From NCBI GenBank assembly GCA_016868775.1, contig VGFT01000007.1, positions 59,554 through 123,553 on the forward strand: a stretch of DNA of 64,000 nt. Direction: 5' to 3'. The translations under genes and the position numbers were made by a program. The stretch comes from Bacteroidota bacterium (GTDB lineage Bacteria > Bacteroidota > Bacteroidia > Chitinophagales > Chitinophagaceae). The notes under the pieces are model-generated. The model ran no database searches and was not told where the DNA came from. It worked only from the letters and a program-made list of their open reading frames with translations. Positions 1 to 9,600 of this stretch are shown here, piece by piece. Within the stretch, counting starts at the first letter, position 1; each line of letters begins with the position of its first letter.

Positions 1-43
1 CCCTAAAACCATACGGCAACGGCTGGAAACGGTAACGCCAAGT

Positions 44-1507
44 TCAATCGTACAGAAAAACGGGCGTGTACCGGCGTTTAATAAAAGTAGTGTCGTATAA
101 CTGCTCCAGTACGTGGGGAAACACGTTGTGTACCTGAACCGAGTCGGGCAATATATTTTTGAGCCCTTTCACAAATAGGATCGTATTGAATTCAATGCCA
201 TCGGGCGAAGGGGTGCGCATGTTTTTCCAACCGTGATCGCTTATGACGATAAAAATCGTCTCTTCATTGTTTTTCATCATGGCTTTTAGCATTTCCAGCA
301 GCCGATGGTTAGTGTATTTCAGGTAGCTCAGATAGGCTGCTTTGTTAGAGGAATTCAGCGCTGTTTCCACGTCCACCTCCTGGCTTTCTTCGTTCAGTAA
401 GTATGGGTCATGTGGCAGGAAGAGGTGTATGTAATGAAAATCAGGCTCGGCGGAGTTGTTTACAACCTTCTCTGTCTGAGTACGCAGAAAATCGTTCTGC
501 AATCGGATCATTTTTCGCTGAAATGTTTTTTTACTCTGGCCAAACAGATTTTTTGTATAAAGGTGGTAGGCGAGATCCCGATAAATCGTTTGAGAGGTAT
601 TAAAATGATGAAGTCGCTCTGCCCCCACGATGTGTAGGTGAAAAAGATCCTCGAAAGGAGGCTGGTCGTTAAAAGGAAAGATGGAGGCATTGTGGATTTT
701 GTAGCCATTGGTCTGTAAGGAGGCGGTCCATATATTTCTGTTGATGTGTTGGATCCCCTTTCGCCAGCTTGCCAGATTGGACACATCGGTGCTGAGCAGC
801 TCCAGGGGTTGCATGTCAAAGAGCGAAGCCATCGAAAAGATAGTCAGGTTGTATAAACTACCCGCTTGGTCGACCTCCTGAAATCCGATCGATTTCATTT
901 TTTCTGTAAAATCGCTGTTATCAAATTGGAAAAACGACCGAAGGGAGGAGGTTCCGGCATATTCGTCGAGTAGCAAAAGCACGATATCGGGTTTCTTTTT
1001 GAGTTCCCGAAAGCTTGGTGTATCGGTTGGCGTTGACGCACTTTTCTGCTGCCGCAGAAGTTGACTCACAGACACCGGAATCATCGCGAGGGAAAATACT
1101 GTGATCAACTTTACAAAGCGGTAGCGGGGTTTGCGGATTGAACCATATACAATGATCAGAAGAAGAAGTAGCGGTATCGGGAGGAGCAGTGTATAGCTCG
1201 ACCAAAAACTTTCTCCAATCAGGGATTTGAAGGATTTGTGAAGGGGACTAATATAAAATTCGATCAGCAGCAAGATCAGTATGATGGAATTTGGTCTTGT
1301 CCAATTGGAGAAAAAATATCTAAGTCCCAAGGCCAACACCATGCCGCCCCCACCATAAAGCAGGATCTCCATCAGCAGATCCGTTTCCGGAATGGTCGGG
1401 TAGTGGTTGGAATAAATAGCGAATAGCTGGGCAAAAACCAGTAGGGGGATGGGCCAGGGTCCGGATTCGGATATTTTTTTTACCGACTTTTTTATTTTTT
1501 CGAACAT
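44..1507 (-). CDS. membrane sulfatase/phosphoethanolamine-transferase-like protein (alkaline phosphatase superfamily)
   Basis: A 487-aa protein. The N-terminal 150 residues hold about five hydrophobic segments (near 18-34, 45-65, 73-90, 105-122 and 132-148). A periplasmic alkaline-phosphatase/sulfatase-fold domain follows. Visible metal-site motifs are LLDEYAG around D181, HDPY at 366-369 and SDHGW at 423-427. Family members of this build (LtaS, EptA and OpgB types) move phospho-alcohol groups onto surface glycans or lipids; the substrate here is unknown. It is the last gene of a coupled unit: its start overlaps the end of the upstream methyltransferase by 16 nt. The fold is fairly certain and the reaction is inference. 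Confidence 0.75.
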   Translation of the reverse strand: MFEKIKKSVKKISESGPWPIPLLVFAQLFAIYSNHYPTIPETDLLMEILLYGGGGMVLALGLRYFFSNWTRPNSIILILLLIEFYISPLHKSFKSLIGESFWSSYTLLLPIPLLLLLIIVYGSIRKPRYRFVKLITVFSLAMIPVSVSQLLRQQKSASTPTDTPSFRELKKKPDIVLLLLDEYAGTSSLRSFFQFDNSDFTEKMKSIGFQEVDQAGSLYNLTIFSMASLFDMQPLELLSTDVSNLASWRKGIQHINRNIWTASLQTNGYKIHNASIFPFNDQPPFEDLFHLHIVGAERLHHFNTSQTIYRDLAYHLYTKNLFGQSKKTFQRKMIRLQNDFLRTQTEKVVNNSAEPDFHYIHLFLPHDPYLLNEESQEVDVETALNSSNKAAYLSYLKYTNHRLLEMLKAMMKNNEETIFIVISDHGWKNMRTPSPDGIEFNTILFVKGLKNILPDSVQVHNVFPHVLEQLYDTTFIKRRYTPVFLYD

Positions 1508-2850
1508 AGATACAGTCTTCTCGTGGAGTCAGTCAGGTTCGATTGGAATCGGATGGTAAAAAGTTTCTGCAGTTCGGCTTCAAATGTAAGCTGGTCGACC
1601 GGACGTTTCGCTACAATATCTGGGTTAAAAAATTCCACAATCAACGGATCGGCCGGATCGATGAATTCGATCCACAGGTGTCGGTTTGATAATTGATGCA
1701 GTAGGTTCAACACATCCGTAAGGGGGATGTTGTTTCGATACGTGAGGTGATGAAGCAGTCCCAGACAGAGCACCAGATCAGAACGGATGGAGGGAATCCG
1801 GTTAGGGTCTTGACCGGCCGGTAAAAGTTCTTCAATATTCAGACAGAAGGTGGTGCAGTTTTTGTGTTGGGCCTGAAGATTTCTGAGGTAAAGTCGGTTT
1901 AAGGTCTGCGAATCCGACTCGAGCTGAATTATCTTTCGCTCATCCCGTTGGAGCGTTTGTGAGTAGACGCCCGTGTTTGAGCCAAGGTCTACTATTGAAT
2001 TCACTTGCGGCAGCTGATCCGTTTCTTGTTTGATCAAGTTCAATTTATGCCGGGAGTATTCTCCTCTGTCCTGAACGTCGTTTTCATAGTTGATCCATTC
2101 GGAGTGATTCGGTGCGGCCCGACATTTTTCCGTGGCTAACTGCAAGCTCCGCAGCAGGTTTTTCATTTTGGGCGCGGAGAAAGTCGGTTGATGCCAATCG
2201 GAGCTTTTGCGGGTGATGAATTGACGTGCGTTCAGGTGAATGTGTAATAGCCAGTGCAGATACAATTTAGATCGGAGGGGCAAGAGTTTTCGTCCGGTAT
2301 TCAGCGGGAGGCCATTCGGCCAGGCGCGGAGCAACTGGGGACTTTCCGCGCCGAGATAATTTCCGGTTACCAAGGGTAGCAAAAACGATTCGCAATATTG
2401 CCGATAGGCTACCCAGGGTTTTTCGGTTTCCCAATGCCCCAGGGAAAGCGTGTCGATCAGAATGGGAGCCGATCCGATGAATTGTATGTTGGATGGATGA
2501 GCATCTTTCAAACTCATGCCATATTCCAGAGATATTTGTTGAATCTTCAGGGTAAGCAATGCAGCCTGTTTCAGCATGTCATAGGTCCAATGCCATGGAG
2601 CCATGATGGGATGTATTCGCTGCGGCTTAATGACCAGAAAGGTGTCGGCCGAATTGGGTCTTTCTACTACTTCATGCGGTATCAGCAGGTTTTGTTGAAC
2701 CAGCCGATCATACAACCCCGACTGCATGAGTGTTTGGTAGGCAGATCGGTGAAGTGGGTGTATCGACCGGTGAAGGATGCCGTCTTTTTCAAAAACAAAT
2801 CCGGCCGGATCCCGGTAAGAGGCCGGGTGTCGGGTAGGAGGGGCATTCAT
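1492..2850 (-). CDS. kinase-like N-terminus fused to SAM-dependent methyltransferase
   Basis: A 452-aa protein of two parts. The C-terminal half has a class I SAM-binding motif, DLGSNTG at 288-294, preceded by hydrophobic strand residues. The N-terminal half carries D-A-HPSN at 116-121 and an ILIDT motif ending near D133. This resembles the catalytic-loop and metal-binding pattern of aminoglycoside-phosphotransferase-like kinases (HxDxxxxN...D), but the order is altered, so activity is uncertain. Similar proteins are often annotated as NoeA-like nodulation methyltransferases. Its ATG overlaps the stop of the microprotein gene (ATGA), and its 3' end overlaps the sulfatase-like gene. A joint role in modifying a surface or secreted molecule is inference. 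Confidence 0.7.
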   Translation of the reverse strand: MNAPPTRHPASYRDPAGFVFEKDGILHRSIHPLHRSAYQTLMQSGLYDRLVQQNLLIPHEVVERPNSADTFLVIKPQRIHPIMAPWHWTYDMLKQAALLTLKIQQISLEYGMSLKDAHPSNIQFIGSAPILIDTLSLGHWETEKPWVAYRQYCESFLLPLVTGNYLGAESPQLLRAWPNGLPLNTGRKLLPLRSKLYLHWLLHIHLNARQFITRKSSDWHQPTFSAPKMKNLLRSLQLATEKCRAAPNHSEWINYENDVQDRGEYSRHKLNLIKQETDQLPQVNSIVDLGSNTGVYSQTLQRDERKIIQLESDSQTLNRLYLRNLQAQHKNCTTFCLNIEELLPAGQDPNRIPSIRSDLVLCLGLLHHLTYRNNIPLTDVLNLLHQLSNRHLWIEFIDPADPLIVEFFNPDIVAKRPVDQLTFEAELQKLFTIRFQSNLTDSTRRLYLCSKK

Positions 2851-3011
2851 GAGTCAGCCGAACGGTCTTTTTTACCCAGCATTCGGTAAAAAAAATTACG
2901 AATGACGTATAGCAGGTTCCGAAAATAGAATACCACTTTCAGGATCGAGGCGATGATGACTTGTGCCAGATAACTTCCATTGCCCGGATCGAGGTAGAGT
3001 AGGTAGATCAC
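2847..3011 (-). CDS. 54-aa membrane microprotein with LYLDPGNGS motif
   Basis: A small protein starting at a GTG that overlaps the TGA of the M42 peptidase gene (GTGA). An ATG-initiated frame reaching back to 3218 would lie inside the peptidase gene and is unlikely. The protein opens with a short hydrophobic stretch and the motif YLDPGNGSYL, then a membrane helix (about residues 15-35), and ends in a basic tail (MLGKKDRSADS). Its stop overlaps the ATG of the methyltransferase (ATGA), so it is coupled on both sides. From memory, short LDPGxGS proteins recur beside sulfatase-like and methyltransferase genes in other bacteria, with no known function. Confidence 0.65.
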   Translation of the reverse strand: MIYLLYLDPGNGSYLAQVIIASILKVVFYFRNLLYVIRNFFYRMLGKKDRSADS

Positions 3012-4126
3012 AGGTAATTCAGGTTTGTTTTCGGCGTCAGCGTTAACAGGGTCTCGTACATCAGCCGGATGGTCTGCTCGATGTCGTCTCGGTGAAGCAT
3101 CTCCACGGTGGTGTGCATATAGCGAAGGGGGATAGAGATCAATACGGAAGGGCAACCGTCGTTCGAGTAAGCGAATGAATCGGTATCGGTACCGGTGCTG
3201 CGGCTGAGTGCCCGCCATTGAACTGGTATTTTCTTTTTTTCCGCTACGGATTCTACTAAGGCCAGTAGTTTATTGTGTACAGCCGGAGCGTAGGAGAGGG
3301 AGGGGCCTTTTCCGGTCGACACATCTCCCTCGATGATCTTGCTGATCAGGGGGGTGGTGGTATCGTGGGTGACATCCGTTACAATGGCGACATGTGGTTT
3401 GATGCGTCGGGCGATCATTTCGGCTCCGCGTAGACCGATCTCCTCTTGAACAGCGTTAACCACATATAAGCCAAAGGGCAATTTCTTTTTATTTTCTTTT
3501 AGCAGGCGGGCTACTTCGGCGATCATGAATCCGCCGATGCGGTTATCGAAGGCGCGGCCGACGTAGTTTCCATGGGCCAGTTCATCAAAACCATCTTGGT
3601 AGGTAACCACGGCTCCGATGTGGATGCCGAGGGCCGTGACCTCTTTTTTACTTCGGGCACCGCAATCAAGCCAGAGATTATCGGTGCGCGGGGTGGGTTC
3701 TTTTTGCTCGGAATTGCCGATGCGGGTATGGATAGCGGGCCAGCCGAATACGGCTTTTACGGCGCCTTTTTTTCCGTGGATGAGTACGCGGGAGGCGGGT
3801 GCGGTTTGGTGGTCGACTCCGCCGTTTCGTTTCAGGTAGATCAGTCCGTCGGCCGTGATGTAATTCACGAACCAGCTGATCTCATCGGCATGGGCTTCGA
3901 TCACAACGCGAAAGGGGTGGTCGGCATTGATCACACCCACGGCGGTTCCGTAGGGGTCGACATAGTGTGAATCGACGTAGGGCTTGAGATAGTTGAGCCA
4001 AAGTTTTTGTCCCCAGCTCTCAAACCCCACCGGAGAGGCGTTGTTGATGTAGTTGCGGAAGAATTGGAGGGAAGAATCGGTCAGAACAGACTTATTCTTT
4101 TTTGTGGTGATTTTTCTGGTAGCCAT
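3008..4126 (-). CDS. M42 family metallopeptidase (FrvX-like aminopeptidase)
   Basis: A 372-aa cytoplasmic co-catalytic zinc aminopeptidase. The family residues are in order: H79 and D81 (EAHADE), bridging D194 (AFDNRIGG), the catalytic EE pair at 228-229 (VQEEIG), D251 (VTDVTHD) and H338 (YMHTTVE). Length and motif order are normal for the M42 family, whose tetrahedral dodecamers trim short peptides. It starts 14 nt after the lipoprotein gene and ends in a 4-nt overlap with the microprotein gene, so it probably shares their transcript. Whether it belongs functionally with the downstream modification genes is unknown. Confidence 0.9.
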   Translation of the reverse strand: MATRKITTKKNKSVLTDSSLQFFRNYINNASPVGFESWGQKLWLNYLKPYVDSHYVDPYGTAVGVINADHPFRVVIEAHADEISWFVNYITADGLIYLKRNGGVDHQTAPASRVLIHGKKGAVKAVFGWPAIHTRIGNSEQKEPTPRTDNLWLDCGARSKKEVTALGIHIGAVVTYQDGFDELAHGNYVGRAFDNRIGGFMIAEVARLLKENKKKLPFGLYVVNAVQEEIGLRGAEMIARRIKPHVAIVTDVTHDTTTPLISKIIEGDVSTGKGPSLSYAPAVHNKLLALVESVAEKKKIPVQWRALSRSTGTDTDSFAYSNDGCPSVLISIPLRYMHTTVEMLHRDDIEQTIRLMYETLLTLTPKTNLNYL

Positions 4127-4139
4127 GTGGCAGGGGCGA

Positions 4140-4595
4140 TTAAGGTTTTTTGAGTCGGATCGTGGGTGATTCGGCGTAGTTGCTTCTGTTTTTGGCTTTA
4201 TCGATCAACACCAAACCGAATGCAGCGGTGGTGTCGCGTTGGCCAACGCCCGGCAATTTGGTGAGATCGGGATAGTTGTTGGTATTGTACTCGAATTGCA
4301 GTGTGAGTTCTCCTTTTTGCACGCCGGTTGGCATGCCGAGCTGATTGAAGTCAAACCGAAAGGTATCGAACCGAACGGCGGTTGTGTTACGGTACCATTT
4401 ATAAATGATCAGAGCGGAGTCGATATCTCCTTCCAAGTCGGAATAGCTTCCGTCGACCTGAATGACACTTCCGCTGACGGCGATCGATGGGGAAATAGAT
4501 TCGATTTTCACTTGGGGAATGGTTGTGAAATCATCTTTTTGGCAACCCAATAGGATAATCAGCAACAATCCCCCCAACCCTAACCTTCTTTTCAT
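4140..4595 (-). CDS. small lipoprotein of unknown function
   Basis: A 151-aa protein with a basic N-terminus, a hydrophobic core and a lipobox (ILLGC, C18) followed by QKDD, so it is a predicted lipoprotein. The mature part looks like a single beta-sandwich (alternating IxIxSISPS... and LxLxF strands) ending in a charged IRLKKP tail. I do not recognise a family. It is the first gene of the five-gene minus-strand unit. A -7 box lies 16 nt upstream of its ATG and interlocks with the promoter of the divergent LuxE-like gene. Confidence 0.7.
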   Translation of the reverse strand: MKRRLGLGGLLLIILLGCQKDDFTTIPQVKIESISPSIAVSGSVIQVDGSYSDLEGDIDSALIIYKWYRNTTAVRFDTFRFDFNQLGMPTGVQKGELTLQFEYNTNNYPDLTKLPGVGQRDTTAAFGLVLIDKAKNRSNYAESPTIRLKKP

Positions 4596-4599
4596 GACC

Positions 4600-4618
4600 T
4601 AACTTTGATCCAAAATTA
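4600..4618. promoter_or_regulatory. interlocked divergent promoters (lipoprotein operon / LuxE-like gene)
   Basis: A plus-strand -7 box TAACTTTG lies at 4600-4607 and a minus-strand box TAATTTTG at 4618-4611, only 3 nt apart and facing each other. The genes they would serve diverge (ATG at 4637 on plus, 4595 on minus). Both boxes match the Bacteroidota sigma consensus TAnnTTTG. The -33 elements are not clear. Confidence 0.5.
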
Positions 4619-4636
4619 CCGGATTAACCGCATTCA

Positions 4637-5611
4637 ATGAACTGGGATTGGGCAGAAATACAACGAAGATCCGTCGGGAATGTTGAGAGGTTTGCCCTGG
4701 AGTTGGCGGACTATCAGTTGAACCACAATCCCCTGTACCGTAGGTATGCGGAAGCGGTTGGGTTGGACCGGCCCGGTGGACTGACCAAAATCCCCTTTTT
4801 GCCTGTCTCTTTTTTCAAGGAGCAGCTGGTGATGACGGGCAGTTTTACGCCGGAGGCAATTTTTGAGAGCAGTGGTACGACGGGAATGGTTCCCAGCCGT
4901 CATGCAGTGCGCGATTTATCGCTTTACCGCGATCAGCTGATGCAAAATTTTGAGCGGGTCTATGGTCCGGTTACCGACTGGACCATGCTGGCCTTGCTGC
5001 CATCTTATTTGGAACGAGGCAACTCGTCTTTGGTGTATATGGTTCAGCAGTTGATCGAAAAGGGCGGGCAGGTAGATAGTGGATTTTATTTGAATGAGTG
5101 GGATCCATTGATCGCTCAACTGGAGAAAGGCGAGCGGGAGGGAAGAAAGACGTTATTGATTGGAGTGGGATTTGCCTTGTTGGATTTGTCGGACCGGTAC
5201 CAAGCGAGTTTTCAGCACACCACGGTGCTTGAAACCGGGGGCATGAAAGGTCGGCGAAAGGAATGGGTCCGGGAGGAGCTGCATGAGCACTTGTGTAAAT
5301 CTTTCGGCCTTCCAACGGTTCATTCAGAATACGGGATGACGGAGTTGTTGTCCCAGGCGTATTCGGTGGGGGACGGTATTTTTGAATGTCCGCCTTGGAT
5401 GCGCGTGTTGGTGCACGAGGAGGAAGATCCGTTGTCCGTGAACACCAGCGGGCGTGGGTTGCTTAATGTGATCGACCTCACTAATATTCATTCTTGTGCG
5501 TTCATTGCTACTGATGACATCGGGGAAGTATTTGCCGATGGACGTTTTACGGTTTTGGGCCGTCGCGATCATGCCGAATGGCGGGGGTGTAGCTTGTTGG
5601 TTACCGGTTAA
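4637..5611 (+). CDS. LuxE-like acyl-protein synthetase / acyl-activating enzyme
   Basis: A 324-aa protein that resembles the LuxE/acyl-protein synthetase family of the adenylate-forming superfamily. A P-loop-like ESSGTTG motif lies at 77-83, and a conserved SEYGMTELLSQAY stretch follows near residue 230. LuxE proteins activate fatty acids as acyl-AMP and take the acyl group onto a cysteine. Stand-alone members also occur in surface-polysaccharide contexts. There is no luciferase or acyl-reductase partner nearby. Its -7 box at 4600 overlaps that of the divergent operon. The substrate is unknown. Confidence 0.7.
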   Translation: MNWDWAEIQRRSVGNVERFALELADYQLNHNPLYRRYAEAVGLDRPGGLTKIPFLPVSFFKEQLVMTGSFTPEAIFESSGTTGMVPSRHAVRDLSLYRDQLMQNFERVYGPVTDWTMLALLPSYLERGNSSLVYMVQQLIEKGGQVDSGFYLNEWDPLIAQLEKGEREGRKTLLIGVGFALLDLSDRYQASFQHTTVLETGGMKGRRKEWVREELHEHLCKSFGLPTVHSEYGMTELLSQAYSVGDGIFECPPWMRVLVHEEEDPLSVNTSGRGLLNVIDLTNIHSCAFIATDDIGEVFADGRFTVLGRRDHAEWRGCSLLVTG

Positions 5612-5617
5612 ACCTGG

Positions 5618-6319
5618 CTATGTTTTTTGTTTGATGGTTTTCATCTGGATGATGTCGACGAGGAAAGCGAATGCCATGGAAAAATAGATGTATCCTTTGG
5701 GGATCTCGAAGTGAAGTCCTTCTGCCAGCAGCGCCACACCGATCATCATCAAAAAACAAAGGGCCAATATTTTAAAGGAGGGGTGTTTTCGGATGAATTC
5801 GCTGATGGGTTTGGAGGCGACCAGCATGATGGCAACGGTTACGATGACCGCTGTGTACATGATCCAGAGATCCTGCACCATCCCCACGGCAGTGATGATG
5901 GAATCGATCGAGAAGACCAGGTCGAGTATGATCACTTCCGAAAGAAGCTGTCTAAAACTGGTTTTTGTGGGTGAAGTGGTGGGACCCTCTTGATGCAGTT
6001 CAGTCTTGTAGTAAATTTCTTTGGTGCTTTTATAGATCAGAAAGAGTCCGCCCAGAATCAGAATGATCCCTTTACCGGAGAAGCCCATTCCTGATATAGT
6101 GAACAGGGTATGATCCAGTTTAAGGATCCAGGAAATGAAGGCCAGCAGGCAAAGTCGTAATACCATGGCTAGCCCGATGCCCCACAGACGAAGTTTGTTT
6201 CGGTCAGCGCCCTCTAATTTGTCAGACAAAATAGAAATGAAAATGATGTTGTCTATTCCCAGGATTACCTCGAGAGCGATCAGGGAGAGCAGGGGGATCA
6301 GCACGTCTGTTATATTCAT
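5618..6319 (-). CDS. TerC family integral membrane protein
   Basis: A 233-aa, seven-helix membrane protein. It has the TerC-type opening ALEVILGIDNIIF, and the matching acidic motif LDLVFSIDSIITA in the second half. These paired Asp/Glu-bearing helices define the family, which is linked to metal (Mn2+) efflux and tellurite resistance. The open frame extends to 6484, but that extension is the antisense of a tRNA-Leu gene, so the internal ATG at 6319 is chosen. Its 3' end faces the LuxE-like gene with 6 nt between the stops. Confidence 0.88.
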   Translation of the reverse strand: MNITDVLIPLLSLIALEVILGIDNIIFISILSDKLEGADRNKLRLWGIGLAMVLRLCLLAFISWILKLDHTLFTISGMGFSGKGIILILGGLFLIYKSTKEIYYKTELHQEGPTTSPTKTSFRQLLSEVIILDLVFSIDSIITAVGMVQDLWIMYTAVIVTVAIMLVASKPISEFIRKHPSFKILALCFLMMIGVALLAEGLHFEIPKGYIYFSMAFAFLVDIIQMKTIKQKT

Positions 6320-6358
6320 GTGCCAAAAGTAGTTCAGCCTGCCTGACGGCACAAATGG

Positions 6359-6390
6359 TTGGTGCGTACCTGTTTTTTCTGTTACATTTG
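6359..6390 (+). promoter_or_regulatory. promoter of tRNA-Leu
   Basis: A TTGG element at 6359-6362 is followed by a -7 box TACATTTG at 6383-6390. The tRNA begins 10 nt further on at 6400, consistent with a very short 5' leader. Confidence 0.55.
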
Positions 6391-6399
6391 CCCTCCTCC

Positions 6400-6483
6400 G
6401 CCCGGGTGGCGAAATTGGTAGACGCAGCAGACTCAAAATCTGCCGCCCGCAAGGGTGTATCGGTTCGACTCCGATCCCGGGCA
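6400..6483 (+). tRNA. tRNA-Leu(CAA)
   Basis: An 84-nt class II tRNA. The 7-bp acceptor stem GCCCGGG/CCCGGGC is perfect, the discriminator is A, and there is a variable arm and the T-loop signature GGTTCGACTCC. The anticodon loop CTCAAAA gives CAA, which reads UUG. The CCA end is not encoded; ACGG follows instead. It lies between divergent terC and the SusC gene, with a strong terminator directly after it. Confidence 0.95.
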
Positions 6484-6486
6484 CGG

Positions 6487-6533
6487 AAAAACCCCCGAAT
6501 CGATCAGCAACGCTGATCGATTCGGGGGTTTTT
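6487..6533 (+). terminator. intrinsic terminator after tRNA-Leu
   Basis: A perfect 17-bp stem (6492-6508 with 6512-6528) with a 3-nt loop, preceded by A5 and followed by a T-run. It separates the tRNA from the SusC/SusD unit. The A/T flanks allow it to act in both directions. Confidence 0.9.
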
Positions 6534-6673
6534 AGTTTGGGTAGTTTGGGTAGTTGGAGAAGTTTGAAGTTTTAGTTTTTAGTTCAGAGGCCACCAAGAC
6601 ATTGGATAAGTTGTCAATAACTTTTTTAGAATAATTAAACATATTGATGATTTTTGTTAAAATGTCTATAATA

Positions 6674-9600
6674 ATGAAAAGTAAAATTTTACTGTTTTTG
6701 TGCTTTTCGATGCTCTCTTTTGCATCTTGGGCGCAGAATGTTACTGTTACGGGTAAGGTCTCGGATGAGGCTGGCAATCCCTTGGCAGGCGCTTCTGTTC
6801 AGGTCAAAAAGACTCGAACAGGAACAACGACCGATGCGCAGGGAAATTTTTCCTTGTCAGCTGCGCAGGGCGCTGCACTCGTAATTTCCGCAGTAGGTTA
6901 TGAACCCAAGGAGGTCAATGCCTCCAGCACGGCCATAACCATTAGTCTGGTTCCGGATACCCGCGCCCTTTCTGAGGTAGTGGTGACCGGTTTTGGCGGC
7001 GCGCAGATCAAAAAAGATTTGACCGGAAACATTGCCCGCGTTAAAGGCAAGGACATCGAGTTCATGCCAACGGCCAGTGTCGATGCTGCCTTGCAGGGAA
7101 GAGCTGCAGGCGTTTTCGTTAACAGCCAATCCGGTAAGCTTGGACAAGCCGTCACCGTCCGTGTACGGGGTAACTCCTCGATCAGTGCAAACAGTCAGCC
7201 GCTTTATGTACTTGACGGAATTCCAATCACCAGCAATGACCAGAGTACGTACGGAGGGGATATGAATCCGCTGACCGACCTCAATCCTAACGATATTGAA
7301 TCGATCGAAGTGTTGAAAGACGCCTCCGCCGGTGCCATCTATGGTTCTCGTGCGGCCAATGGGGTGGTTCTGATCACGACAAAGCGGGGTAAGGCAGGCA
7401 AAACTTCTGTATCCTTCAATTTCCAGACCGGATATAGTGAGGCCACGAAGCGCTTGGAGATGCTGAATTCCGAGCAGTATGCAGAGTTGATCCTTGAAGG
7501 GGCAGCTTACCGCGATAACCTGGCCGGTATTCCCACCAACGATCCAAACAGCTGGACCTCCTATGTGAAGAACGATGTGTTGGACTATTACAGCTACGGT
7601 CAATGGTCTTTGGATCCCAAAAAGACCTACGATTGGCAAGACGCCGTTTTCCAAAAAGGTCCCTATCGCCAAGCCGATCTGCAAATCCGCGGTGGTAGTG
7701 CTAATACTAAATTTTTCTCCTCTTTCCAGCATCTGGAGCAAACCGGAACCATCGTGGGTAATGATCTGGTTCGTACCACTGGTCGACTCAACCTGGATCA
7801 AAAAGCCAACGATTGGTTAGATCTGGGAGTTTCACTGAGTTTGTCTCGGACCTACAACAGAAGGTTGCCTGATGACAATGCCTTCTCAAATCCGTTGCAA
7901 GCCATTGCCTTGATGCCCATGACTCCGTTTATTGATCCCACTACGGGACTGGATGCAGGAACGCCTCCTGGGGATGTAAACGTTCCACTTTATTACAATC
8001 CGCTGCTGACTGTCAAATACGGACGATTCACACAAGATGTGTATCGTACGTTCGGTAATACCTATTTCAAGGCGAAGTTGATGCCGGGACTAACCTTTCA
8101 AACGGAGTTCGGTCTGGATTATCTGAGCCAGAATGAAGAGGGCTATTTCGGGTCTCAAACGGTTAGAAACCAAACCCGGGCCGCCCGTGGTGTTGGTTCC
8201 AACTCGGGTACCTTCATTACAAACTACAACACCAACAGTTACTTCTCTTACAATAAGTTGGCTGGCGCACACAATTTAAACGCCACACTGGGTATGCAAT
8301 ACCAGCAGTCGCAAGCTAAGTATAATTTCACGGAGGGTACTGATTTCCCCTCAAACTCGTATACGAAGATCGCCAGCGCCGCCACTAAATCCGCCGGTAG
8401 TTCTTCTCAAACGGATTTCCGTTTCCTCTCTTACTTCCTGCGTGCGAACTATGTGTTCAAAGAGAACTACTTGTTCACTGCCAGCGGTCGTATAGATGCC
8501 TCTTCCCGTTTTGGTAAGAATGCCCGTCAGGGTTTCTTCCCGGCTCTCTCTGCGGGTTGGGTCATCTCGAATGAAAGTTTCATGAGTAAAATCCCTGCGA
8601 TCAGTTTCCTGAAACTTCGTACATCGTATGGTATCGTGGGTAATGCAGAGATCGGCAACTTCCCCCAACTGGGATTGTTTGCGGGTGATGCCGGATACGC
8701 CGGTGCTGCAGGTCAACGCCCAACTCAACTTAGCAACCCCAATTTGCAGTGGGAACGTACCGCGCAACTGGATGCCGGTATTGACTTTGGTGTATTCAAC
8801 AACCGCATTACCGGTGAGATCGATTACTACATCAAGAAGACCGACGGATTGCTCCTGAACGTAAATATCCCTTCTACTACCGGGTTCAACAGCATGGTCA
8901 GAAACGTGGGTAAACTGGAAAACCGTGGTTGGGAGATCGTGTTAAACTCTCAAAACACTACGGGTAAGTTGAAGTGGACAACCAGCGTCAACATGGCCTT
9001 CAATAAAGGTAAGGTTACCGATATTCAAGGTCAGATCATTGAAGGAGGTGTCAGCAGTATGAACCGCGTGGAGCAGGGCTATAACGTAGGTGTTTTCTAC
9101 ACAGTGGAATTTGCCGGTGTTGATCCTGCCAATGGTAATGCACTGTTCTACAAAAACACCTTGTTGCCCAACGGAACCAGAGACCGCACTACTACCAGCC
9201 TGTATTCGGAGGCACAGCGCGTGGTTGTAGGCGATCCCAACCCCGATATGATCTTTGGCTTGACCAATAACTTCTCTTACAAAAATTTTGATATGTCCAT
9301 CTTCTTCAACGGAGTTCAGGGAAATCAAAATAACATCTACGGGATGGGTCGTTATTCCTCTGCCAGTATGTTGTATGAGGATAACAACACCGCCGATCAG
9401 CTTCGCCGTTGGAGAAAGCCCGGTGACGTAACCGACATTCCCCAAGTACGTCTGTATCGCGTCAATGGTTCTCAAGCCAGCAGCCGCTACATTGTAGATG
9501 GTTCCTATGTTCGCTTGCGTACCATGTCCTTAGGATACACGCTCACCAACAAGCAACTCAAGAAGTTCAAAATGGAAAAATTGCGGCTGTATGTATCGGG

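Noticed and set aside
4637..5611. A bioluminescence (lux) locus suggested by the LuxE-like gene.
   Set aside because: No luciferase, reductase or thioesterase gene is nearby. The LuxE family is broader than lux operons.
6319..6484. A longer N-terminus for TerC.
   Set aside because: The extension would translate the antisense of tRNA-Leu; the conserved TerC start is at 6319.
6534..6600. TTTGGGTAG and TTTTAG short repeats upstream of the SusC gene.
   Set aside because: Only two adjacent copies plus low-complexity T-rich DNA; no regulatory reading can be supported.
6857..7801. A 314-codon open frame antisense to the SusC gene.
   Set aside because: It lies wholly inside a clear SusC gene with strong family motifs; no promoter or recognisable domain was seen.
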